DNA of 6,241 nucleotides from Saccharofermentans sp. Lineage in GTDB: Bacteria > Bacillota_A > Clostridia > Saccharofermentanales > Saccharofermentanaceae. The notes under the pieces were generated by a model. The model saw only the letters and a program-made list of their open reading frames with translations. It was not told the origin of the DNA and searched no databases. Both the position numbers and the translations under genes were made by a program. This document shows positions 1-5,190 of this stretch, piece after piece (position 1 is the stretch's first letter; each line of letters begins with the position of its first letter). The stretch is from positions 1 through 6,241 of the forward strand of contig JAILMZ010000041.1 in assembly GCA_024692105.1 (NCBI GenBank). The letters are read 5' to 3'.

Positions 1-261
1 GATCTTAAGTGTCTTGCCCATTGCATAAGCAAGTCTTTGAAGAGTCCTGATAGAAGGGTTGGCATTTCCGTTTTCAAGTTTGCTTATATCACCTTGTGCA
101 ATGCCTGAACGTATGGACAGATCCTTTTGTGTCAGGCCTGCCTGTTTGCGCGCATCGATCATTGCTTGCCTTATGGCAAACTCAGGCTCGAGTGCTTCGT
201 ATTCTTTGCGGAATTCTTCGTCTTTCATTTGCTCCGCAAGATAGTCTTTAAACTTAGTCAT
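1..261 (-). CDS. HigA-type XRE-family antitoxin (3' end outside window)
   Basis: Partial gene: 87 codons from ATG at 261 read to the left edge without a stop. The product begins MTKFKDYLAEQMKDEEF and carries an XRE-type helix-turn-helix at about residues 30-86 (AGLTQKDLSIRSGI, then the recognition segment QGDISKLENGNANPS). Antitoxins of this class bind and neutralise their toxin and repress their own promoter. Usual family length is near 95-110 residues, so only a short tail is probably missing. The start overlaps the toxin stop by 8 nt (ATGACTAA), a typical coupled arrangement, and an AGGG ribosome-binding site lies about 8 nt upstream inside the toxin gene. Toxin-first order is that of higBA. 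The family call is firm; the exact HigA subgroup is inferred from partner and order. Confidence 0.88.
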   Translation of the reverse strand, partial: MTKFKDYLAEQMKDEEFRKEYEALEPEFAIRQAMIDARKQAGLTQKDLSIRSGIAQGDISKLENGNANPSIRTLQRLAYAMGKTLKI

Positions 262-616
262 TAGTATGTCCCTTTCTACTCAGGTAATCAGCTCTGTATC
301 TTTTTGCCTTTTCTATCTCCAACTTGGGCGTCTTTTGCGTTTTCTTAATGAACCCGTTAGTCAGGATTGCTTTCTTTCCGTCTGTAAAGAAATACATGAC
401 TCTTGATATGTTAGTTCCTGACTTTGCACGCAATTCAAATATGCCGTCTTCGATCAGTTTTGACTCAGGCTCCCGTAAAAGATTTCCGTTCTTCTCCAGC
501 AGCTCGATAGTTCGGATCATCTTTGCACGCATTTTTATATCGAGCGACTGGATAAACTCTTTTGCCGGTTCAGTGCCGTCTGGTCTTTCGTAAAAGATAA
601 CTTCAAATTCGTTCAT
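254..616 (-). CDS. HigB/RelE-superfamily toxin (Gp49-like mRNA interferase)
   Basis: A 120-residue protein of the Gp49/HigB branch of the RelE superfamily, whose members cleave mRNA on the ribosome. Visible hallmarks are the N-terminal strand plus Pro/Gly turn (FEVIFYERPDGTEPAKEF, residues 4-21), a basic central helix (about 26-45), Glu-Leu-Arg at 61-63, the strand RVMYFF at 72-77, and the conserved block TNGFIKKTQKTP at 86-97 followed by the EIEKAKRY helix. It is complete and of normal length. The ATG at 616 has an AAGGGG ribosome-binding site (624-629) 7 nt upstream. The antitoxin follows with an 8-nt overlap. The module is presumably self-regulated through the repeats on its promoter. Activity is inferred from the family, not from assigned catalytic residues. 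Confidence 0.9.
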   Translation of the reverse strand: MNEFEVIFYERPDGTEPAKEFIQSLDIKMRAKMIRTIELLEKNGNLLREPESKLIEDGIFELRAKSGTNISRVMYFFTDGKKAILTNGFIKKTQKTPKLEIEKAKRYRADYLSRKGHTND

Positions 617-640
617 GCATATACCCCTTGTAAATGGGAT

Positions 641-675
641 ATATCCTATATTGATTATATAGGAAATATCCTATA
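641..675. promoter_or_regulatory. Probable antitoxin operator: three TCCTATA half-sites
   Basis: TCCTATAT (644-651) and ATATAGGA (657-664) form a perfect 8-bp inverted repeat with a 5-bp spacer. A further copy of the left half follows at 669-675, so the 10-mer ATATCCTATA occurs exactly at 641-650 and 666-675. The sites cover the -10 and the spacer of the promoter. XRE antitoxins usually bind palindromes at their own promoter, so this is the likely autoregulatory operator (inference). Confidence 0.65.
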
Positions 676-681
676 ATTCAA
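654..681 (-). promoter_or_regulatory. Promoter of the toxin-antitoxin operon
   Basis: Read on the minus strand there is a -35 TTGAAT (676-681), a 16-bp spacer and a perfect -10 TATAAT (654-659), about 38 nt upstream of the toxin start. Both elements sit in the A/T-rich repeat region, so a repressor bound there would block polymerase directly. Confidence 0.72.
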
Positions 682-740
682 GCAGAAGAATTCTGCGTTC
701 CGTATATGTTGAGCATAGCACGCAAGATACCCTTAAAAAC

Positions 741-768
741 TCGACAAAAACCGACAAAAACCGACAAA
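741..768. repeat. Short tandem repeat, unit YCGACAAAAA
   Basis: Three adjacent 10-bp units: TCGACAAAAA, CCGACAAAAA, CCGACAAA (the last one incomplete). It lies in the 225-bp divergent intergenic region between the toxin-antitoxin promoter and the membrane-protein promoter, about 30 bp upstream of the latter. No function can be assigned. A regulator-binding array or slippage-derived repeat is possible. Confidence 0.6.
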
Positions 769-798
769 TGGCAGGCAAGACAGTTAAGGTATAAATAC

Positions 799-807
799 TG
801 ATATAAT
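799..807 (+). promoter_or_regulatory. Extended -10 promoter for the membrane-protein gene
   Basis: TGATATAAT is a perfect extended -10 (TG, one base, TATAAT at 802-807). The -35 region is weak: AAGACA at 777-782 is the nearest match, with an overlong spacer. Extended -10 elements can work without a good -35. The start codon is 34 nt further on, after a GGGAGGA ribosome-binding site at 830-836. Confidence 0.55.
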
Positions 808-841
808 TAGTCTTATGAAGTCTTAATGCGGGAGGAATCCT

Positions 842-1528
842 ATGAAGAATTTCAAAACGATGGTCTTGCTCTCCGGATTCTTTTCCGCGTCGATCAGGTA
901 CGGGATTTTCACCGTGATCGGCATTATCCTCATCATTATCGGACTAGCATCGAAGGCGCAGATCTGCATTCCGATCGGAGGCGCGTTTATCGCGTTTGCT
1001 TTGCTCGCGTCGATCATCGATGTGATCCGCATGGCGCATGCAATGAACACGAGCGACCATCCGGCATTAGCAGAAATCAGGAAAGCCATGAACGCTGCGG
1101 ATGCAGAAGCTGAGATGGACAAGCTCATGGCTCAGTACGGCGAAGATCCCGGTCTCATCGAGGCGAGGTCAGCGAAGTTTTATCTTCAGGAAAGGCTGCA
1201 CGACGGATGCAGTTTCGAGGATGTTTTGCAGGCGTATGAATCGCTCGGCCGCAATGAAGAGACACCGCCTCTGGAATACTCCTGCGTCACTGATGAAGAG
1301 GGCGTGATGCTTTTTCTTACCTGGGATTTCGAAGACAGGAACGGCGAGTTCTTCCAGTTGACCACATGCCTTAGTTACGGCAAGCCGGAGAAGGACATCA
1401 CCGAGTTGAAACTCCTGGATGACGACAAAGAGAAATTCTTCAAGGCCGTGCGTGCTTCGAAGGGATATGAATATTCCTGTGAGCATGAGGGAAGAGATCT
1501 TAAGATATTTGTCGAAGCGACGGGGTGA
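842..1528 (+). CDS. Two-helix membrane protein of unknown function
   Basis: A 228-residue protein I do not recognise. The N-terminal quarter has two predicted membrane helices, about residues 20-36 (YGIFTVIGIILIIIGLAS) and 41-62 (ICIPIGGAFIAFALLASII), joined by a very short loop, so they probably form a hairpin with both ends on the same side, likely the cytoplasm. The remaining ~165 residues are soluble, charged and Glu/Asp-rich. They comprise helical stretches (residues ~70-140) and then a likely beta-rich part with EEGVMLFLTWDFEDRNGEFFQLT. The start is supported by GGAGG (831-835) 6 nt upstream and by the membrane segment beginning soon after. It seems monocistronic: its own promoter lies upstream and a separate promoter follows before the next gene. 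Conserved hypothetical is the honest call. Confidence 0.8.
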   Translation: MKNFKTMVLLSGFFSASIRYGIFTVIGIILIIIGLASKAQICIPIGGAFIAFALLASIIDVIRMAHAMNTSDHPALAEIRKAMNAADAEAEMDKLMAQYGEDPGLIEARSAKFYLQERLHDGCSFEDVLQAYESLGRNEETPPLEYSCVTDEEGVMLFLTWDFEDRNGEFFQLTTCLSYGKPEKDITELKLLDDDKEKFFKAVRASKGYEYSCEHEGRDLKIFVEATG

Positions 1529-1536
1529 GTGGTGCT

Positions 1537-1646
1537 CGTTTCATATACGTTTCATAAAATGAAGAATCTTGAAACAAAACTGGAACGAAAGCCTTTGGTT
1601 TCAATATGGTTCCAGTTTTCAGGATTTATTGAAACGAGATTGAAAC
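1537..1646. promoter_or_regulatory. Cluster of GTTTCA/TTGAAAC motifs upstream of the GTPase cassette
   Basis: Six copies of one motif in both orientations. CGTTTCATA occurs at 1537-1545 and again 11 bp later at 1548-1556. TTGAAAC occurs at 1569-1575, and at 1629-1635 and 1640-1646 (also 11 bp apart). GGTTTCAAT lies at 1597-1605. The outer pairs face each other as inverted doublets. Spacing of about one helical turn suggests protein binding on one face of the DNA, 27 bp or more upstream of the -35 element at 1673. Operator function is inferred; no regulator is identified. Confidence 0.45.
1576..1619 (+). other. Inverted repeat / stem-loop between membrane gene and GTPase
   Basis: AAAACTGGAAC (1576-1586) and GTTCCAGTTTT (1609-1619) are perfect 11-bp complements. 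The 22-nt interval holds a second small hairpin: GAAAGCC (1587-1593), loop TTT, GGTTTC (1597-1602), with one bulged G. The whole can fold as one long, internally bulged stem. It is 48 nt past the upstream stop and the right arm ends in TTTT, so it might be a weak terminator, but there is no proper T-tract. It may equally be an operator or an RNA element. Confidence 0.5.
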
Positions 1647-1672
1647 AGCGGGTGCCGGTTCTAATCAATAGA

Positions 1673-1702
1673 TTGTGAACTCTGCCCCCGCAGTAGTATA
1701 CT
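1673..1702 (+). promoter_or_regulatory. Promoter of the GTPase cassette
   Basis: -35 TTGTGA (1673-1678), 18-bp spacer, -10 TATACT (1697-1702), followed 39 nt later by the GTPase start with an AAGGAGG ribosome-binding site (1726-1732). No promoter of similar quality is apparent within the four-gene cassette, so it probably drives all four genes. Confidence 0.6.
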
Positions 1703-1741
1703 CGAAGTGGCGGTAACATTTCGCGAAGGAGGACGTGCGTT

Positions 1742-2926
1742 ATGAAGAAGGGGAACATTCTGTTTTTGGGTAATTCCGGCGTAGGTAAGACTACCCTGAT
1801 CAATTCCATCCTCGGTACGAATGCCGAGACCGGTATCGGCATTACGGGCACGACAAAGGCCCTGCAGGTGTACGAGAATGACGAGGTCCCTTTCAGGATC
1901 ATCGATACGATCGGTTTTGAGCCGACCAAGATGTTCCAGCAGAACAAGGCCATCAAGGAAGTCCAGAAGTGGTGCAAGAAAGCTGCCGAGGACGAGAACG
2001 AGCAGACCACGATCGACCTCATCTGCATGTGCGTTGACGGCACCGCGTCCAAGCTTTTCCCGAAGACCATTGACGACTTCCTCAAGTCCATTGCGATCTG
2101 GAAGACCGTGCCGATCATTGCGATCATCACCAAGTCCTATTCGCAGTCCGACCGCGACATGAACGTGCAGATGGTAAAGGATGCGTTTGCAAACAGGGGC
2201 AGAGACCTTAAAGGCATCTACCCGGTAGTCGCTTCGCCTTACCTTATCTCCAACGAATACTCAGTCCCGGCAGAGGGCGTTACGGAGCTTATCACCGCTA
2301 TCAACGACCTGCTGCCCGAGGGCATCCAGGCTTCCAAGAACGACGTTGACCAGTACAACATCGAGCGTAAGCGCAAGCTCGCCCACAGTACTGTCGTGCT
2401 CTCGACGGGTGCCGGCGTTGCAGTCGGTGCAGTGCCGATCCCGTTCCCTGACGCATTTATCCTCGTGCCTATTGAGACCGCCGAGATCAACGCACTTGCC
2501 AAGATCTACGGCATCAATAAAGACGAGAAGTCCAAGCAGTTCTTCAGCACGATCATTGAGGTCGGTACGGTAAGCCTCGTAGCGCGCGGACTCATTCAGG
2601 CGCTCAAGGCTATCCCGGGCATCAATGTTGCCGCAAGCGTGCTTAACGCCGTCATCGCAGGCTGTATCGTAGTCGCGATAGGTGAGGGTTCCATCCTTGC
2701 GTTTGAGAGGATCTACTTAGGCCAGAACTCGATCGAGGACCTCGACTGGGTCAAGAAACTCATGGAAGAGCAGATGGGCCAGACCTTGATCGAGCGTATC
2801 ACGGTTGCCATGAAGAACCTTCCCGCACAGCCCACAAAGGACGACATCACATCTTTCGTCCTGAGCGTTTTCCAGCAGACTCAAAAAGGCAATGGCGGCA
2901 TGAAGCAGATCGGCAGCGGAGAGTGA
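1742..2926 (+). CDS. Era-like GTPase with C-terminal DUF697 membrane-associated domain
   Basis: A complete 394-residue P-loop GTPase. G1/Walker A is GNSGVGKT (residues 10-17), switch I Thr lies in GTGTTK-like sequence at 35-39 (TGTTK), G3 is DTIG (55-58), and the G4 position is held by TKSY (130-133) after the strand VPIIAIITK, not the canonical NKxD. The probable G5 loop is near VVASPY (162-167). Residues ~213-326 are a DUF697-type region with its hallmark VPIPFPDAF (231-239) and EINALAKIYG (248-257), plus hydrophobic stretches at ~217-243 and ~295-320 that suggest membrane contact or insertion. Bacterial proteins of this architecture are largely uncharacterised; a GTP-dependent switch at the membrane is inferred. 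The start is fixed by AAGGAGG, 9 nt upstream. It is the first gene of the cassette, with the phosphoesterase 7 nt downstream. Codons favour C/G in third position, unlike the lipoprotein and macro genes further on. Confidence 0.9.
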   Translation: MKKGNILFLGNSGVGKTTLINSILGTNAETGIGITGTTKALQVYENDEVPFRIIDTIGFEPTKMFQQNKAIKEVQKWCKKAAEDENEQTTIDLICMCVDGTASKLFPKTIDDFLKSIAIWKTVPIIAIITKSYSQSDRDMNVQMVKDAFANRGRDLKGIYPVVASPYLISNEYSVPAEGVTELITAINDLLPEGIQASKNDVDQYNIERKRKLAHSTVVLSTGAGVAVGAVPIPFPDAFILVPIETAEINALAKIYGINKDEKSKQFFSTIIEVGTVSLVARGLIQALKAIPGINVAASVLNAVIAGCIVVAIGEGSILAFERIYLGQNSIEDLDWVKKLMEEQMGQTLIERITVAMKNLPAQPTKDDITSFVLSVFQQTQKGNGGMKQIGSGE

Positions 2927-2933
2927 TCCTCAC

Positions 2934-3509
2934 ATGAATTTCTATACAGCTGACGTTCACTTTTGCCATGCAAACGTGATGCGCTACGACCACCGTCCCT
3001 GGGACGACGTGGAACTCATGGACCGCGACATGATAGACCTGTGGAATGACCGTGTGAGCGATAGCGACGACATGTATGTGATAGGCGATTTTGTCTTCGG
3101 CAACGCAGGCAACTGGCGCAGGATCCTGCCCTTGCTGAACGGTCGGATTCATCTGATCACCGGCAACCACGACCTGCACGGTTTTCCCGAAGATATCGCC
3201 GCGCTCCTGGCCGAGCCGCCTGTCCCGTACAAGGTGATAAACGACGGCGACCACTTCGTCCTCATGAGCCACTACCCGCAGATCTCATACCTGCGCGACA
3301 TCAAGCCCAACACTGTAATGCTCTACGGCCACGTGCACGATACCGTCGAGTTCGCCGGTGTGAAAAACGCCGTCCGCGCCATGCGCGAGTGCTGCCGTGA
3401 GGAAGGCTTCGACTACCAGGGCAGGCTGTACAACTGCTGGTGCGGCTTCTTTGACTGGGCTCCCGCGACGCTCGAGGAAGTGCTGGCGTGCGAGGAAGCG
3501 GGAGTGTGA
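2934..3509 (+). CDS. Calcineurin-like metallophosphoesterase
   Basis: A 191-residue single-domain phosphoesterase with the full metal-binding set. It shows DxH at Asp7/His9 (TADVHFCHANVMRY), GD at 51-52 (VIGDFVFG), GNHD at 77-80, SHYP with His113, and GHVH at 132-135. These residues bind the dinuclear metal centre in the superfamily. The N-terminal pattern (DxHFxHxNxxRY, then RPW) fits the small COG4186-type cytosolic phosphohydrolases, whose substrates are mostly unknown. No signal peptide is seen. The start ATG is 7 nt after the GTPase stop; GGAGAG (2918-2923) overlaps the end of that gene, so translation is probably coupled. Residues ~139-191 are unusually Cys-rich for the family (for example MRECCREE and YNCWCGFF). 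Substrate is not predictable from sequence; nucleotide or phosphoester hydrolysis is possible. Confidence 0.92.
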   Translation: MNFYTADVHFCHANVMRYDHRPWDDVELMDRDMIDLWNDRVSDSDDMYVIGDFVFGNAGNWRRILPLLNGRIHLITGNHDLHGFPEDIAALLAEPPVPYKVINDGDHFVLMSHYPQISYLRDIKPNTVMLYGHVHDTVEFAGVKNAVRAMRECCREEGFDYQGRLYNCWCGFFDWAPATLEEVLACEEAGV

Positions 3510-3513
3510 AGAA

Positions 3514-4521
3514 ATGAAAAAGTTAAGATTCAAGACAGTAATTATTCTTGCTTTTCTATTTGCGACCACAAATCTTGCCGGATGCGGTTCTTTGGCCGGT
3601 GCCGAACCGAGTTCCACTGAAACCATTGCCGAGGTAAGTACGACAACAGAAACTATTGAGGTCACGGAAACTTCCGCGACTGAGTCAGAGACTGAAGAGA
3701 CGACCGAATTCACATACGAGACGATAAACCATTCTAATCCGTATGCAATAGATTTATCCGACTATAATGATCTGGCTTCGGAGTGTTATTTAACCTTTTA
3801 TTATGGTTTTGACAATCAATACTCTTTGGATCTGATGAGAGAATATGTCTATGATAATTATGATGTCTATGATGATTCGCTCACATTAGCTGATTTCAAC
3901 TATTTTGTTGGATGGCCTTCATCTGAATATAATGATTGGACTTTTTATAAATCATTTACTAACGAGTGGAGTCCGGAATACTATATTCCGATAGTAAGAG
4001 CAGTCCTGATATCAGAAGGTCTCAGATTCGGAATCGACGAGATACCCTATTCTTATTTTGCGGAAAGATTTCCGCAGTTTATAAACGAAGACTTGTACGG
4101 AGCACCTTATGCCGATCCGGATGAATATGCGACGATCCTTCCCGAAACAATAGGGTGCATCACGCTCCATGATCATAATACTTATTACTACGATCTGGAG
4201 ATTTACTGTGCTTGTATTACGTATAACTCTTGCAGGATGCAGTACATCTACAATAATCCGACCGAAGCTTCCAATATACTTCAGGTAAAAGATGAACTGA
4301 CCGGCAAGAATATCCTGATTCCCAATGATGTACAGGCTGAACTGCTGCAGGCAGATATTAATTCACTTCCCTGTTGCGAGAATATAGACATGTACCAGGT
4401 TGAGACCGAAGAGGATTTTTATCTCTCATATGGCGTCTCCGTGCAGGAAATCTTGAACAGCAACTTAATGTATGAGCCAAATAAAACCGCCGTGGCCGGT
4501 GTTATTGAAGTGGAAGAATAA
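3514..4521 (+). CDS. Lipoprotein with Thr/Glu-rich linker, unknown extracellular domain
   Basis: A 335-residue secreted lipoprotein. The signal peptide has Lys/Arg at 2-7 and a hydrophobic core at ~8-19 and ends in the lipobox LAGC (21-24), so Cys24 is lipidated. Residues 31-70 are a low-complexity Thr/Ser/Glu linker, a common spacer across the Gram-positive wall. The mature domain (~75-335) is acidic and rich in Tyr, Asp and Asn, with several Cys (CITLHDHNTYYY, YCACITYNSC). I do not recognise the fold. I chose ATG 3514, not the in-frame ATG 3397, because signal peptide and lipobox follow it directly, GGGAG (3500-3504) sits 9 nt upstream, and the earlier start would overlap most of the phosphoesterase's 3' end. 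It lies 4 nt after the phosphoesterase stop. Clearly more AT-rich than the two genes before it. Confidence 0.87.
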   Translation: MKKLRFKTVIILAFLFATTNLAGCGSLAGAEPSSTETIAEVSTTTETIEVTETSATESETEETTEFTYETINHSNPYAIDLSDYNDLASECYLTFYYGFDNQYSLDLMREYVYDNYDVYDDSLTLADFNYFVGWPSSEYNDWTFYKSFTNEWSPEYYIPIVRAVLISEGLRFGIDEIPYSYFAERFPQFINEDLYGAPYADPDEYATILPETIGCITLHDHNTYYYDLEIYCACITYNSCRMQYIYNNPTEASNILQVKDELTGKNILIPNDVQAELLQADINSLPCCENIDMYQVETEEDFYLSYGVSVQEILNSNLMYEPNKTAVAGVIEVEE

Positions 4522-4533
4522 AGGAGTGACATT

Positions 4534-5070
4534 ATGAGTACATTTCAATTGATCGAAGATTCTTGTGCGAAACAGAATGTTGACGTTGTTGTTAATGCTG
4601 CCAACTGCAACTTGGCGGAAGGTTTGGGAATCTGCGGTGCGATTTTCGATATGGCAGGGAACGAAGAACTTGCAGTCGAGTGTGCCAAGCATAAGACGCC
4701 TCTTCACGATGGTGATGCTGTGATAACTTCCTCATGCCGAATGACAAATGCCAAGGCGATTATTCATGCTGTCGGCCCGAATTTCAGTAGGAAACCTAAT
4801 TCATTCAAGGAACTTTTTGATGCGTACTACAATTCTTTAGTTGTCCTTAAGGATAACGGATATCATAGTATCTCATTTCCTCTGATCAGTTCAGGCATTT
4901 TCGGAGGTGCGCTAACCAACACTGTAGCCGAGTCGACCCGCCAGTGTGTCCGTGCGTACCGTAAGTTCTGTTCAGACTTCCCGGACTACAATGTTGACGT
5001 AATCTTGTGTGCTTTTAAAAATATCGAGTTTATGGCTGCTCAGGCTGAATGCGCCAGCCAGGAGATCTGA
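4534..5070 (+). CDS. Macro-domain protein (ADP-ribose binding / ADP-ribosyl hydrolase-like)
   Basis: A 178-residue stand-alone macro domain. Visible motifs are VDVVVNAANCNLAEG (residues 16-30), the phosphate-binding loop GLGICGAIFDMAG (30-42), the central strand IIHAVGPNF (76-84), and FPLISSGIFGG (115-125) for the second phosphate loop. The family binds ADP-ribose and derivatives. Many members remove ADP-ribose from proteins or nucleic acids or deacetylate O-acetyl-ADP-ribose. Here the first loop reads GLG-Ile-Cys-GAI, where MacroD enzymes have GGG-Val-Asp-GAI. The Asp implicated in MacroD catalysis is thus a Cys, so hydrolase activity is uncertain though binding is likely. No signal peptide, so cytosolic. 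AAGGAG (4521-4526) overlaps the lipoprotein stop and lies 7 nt before the ATG. Last gene of the cassette; an intrinsic terminator begins 24 nt after its stop. Confidence 0.92.
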   Translation: MSTFQLIEDSCAKQNVDVVVNAANCNLAEGLGICGAIFDMAGNEELAVECAKHKTPLHDGDAVITSSCRMTNAKAIIHAVGPNFSRKPNSFKELFDAYYNSLVVLKDNGYHSISFPLISSGIFGGALTNTVAESTRQCVRAYRKFCSDFPDYNVDVILCAFKNIEFMAAQAECASQEI

Positions 5071-5093
5071 TTTCCCGCTGAATGTTGGAGACT

Positions 5094-5140
5094 AAAATGG
5101 AGAGTAAAACACACGTTTTACTCTCCATTTTTTTGTTTTT
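5094..5140 (+). terminator. Strong intrinsic terminator of the four-gene cassette
   Basis: A perfect 17-bp stem (5094-5110 with 5115-5131; core TGGAGAGTAAAAC / GTTTTACTCTCCA), an ACAC tetraloop (5111-5114), then TTTTTTT (5128-5134), G and five more T. It lies just after the macro gene. On the minus strand the hairpin is followed only by TTTT, so it acts mainly on plus-strand transcripts but could help stop convergent transcription too. Confidence 0.93.
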
Positions 5141-5158
5141 GGCCTTTGGTGAGTCAAA

Positions 5159-5189
5159 TGGAGACTAAACTGACGTAAACAGTCTCCAA
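5159..5189 (-). terminator. Second hairpin between convergent genes, possible weak terminator
   Basis: TGGAGACT (5159-5166) and AGTCTCCA (5181-5188) are perfect 8-bp complements around a 14-nt loop, ending 2 nt from the stop codon of the minus-strand lipoprotein gene. On the minus strand the stem is followed by TTT only, with partial A/T flank pairing. It could end that transcript, but the T-tract is poor. The same TGGAGACTAAA also occurs at 5086-5096, allowing alternative pairing. Confidence 0.4.
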
Positions 5190-5190
5190 T

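Noticed and set aside
59..244. Plus-strand open frame of 61 codons opposite the antitoxin
   Set aside because: It is antisense to the helix-turn-helix coding region, with no ribosome-binding site or recognisable features.
741..768. Possible CRISPR-like array
   Set aside because: Units are only 10 bp and directly adjacent with no spacers, and no cas genes are present.
1537..1646. Possible riboswitch or T-box leader before the GTPase
   Set aside because: The structured stretch lies upstream of the best promoter (1673-1702), so it would not be in that transcript. No known riboswitch core was recognised.
1552..2133. Long minus-strand open frame (193 codons) opposite the start of the GTPase gene
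   Set aside because: It is antisense to a well-supported GTPase coding region, has no domain signature, and starts without a convincing ribosome-binding site. It is a shadow of biased codon use.
2847..3272. Minus-strand open frame of 141 codons opposite the phosphoesterase
   Set aside because: It lies across conserved metal-binding motifs encoded on the other strand. Its Val/His-rich low-information product is typical of an antisense shadow.
3397..3513. Upstream in-frame ATG that would extend the Thr/Glu-linker lipoprotein by 39 residues
   Set aside because: It would put a basic, non-conserved stretch before a clear signal peptide and overlap the phosphoesterase. The ATG at 3514 has its own ribosome-binding site and lipobox context.
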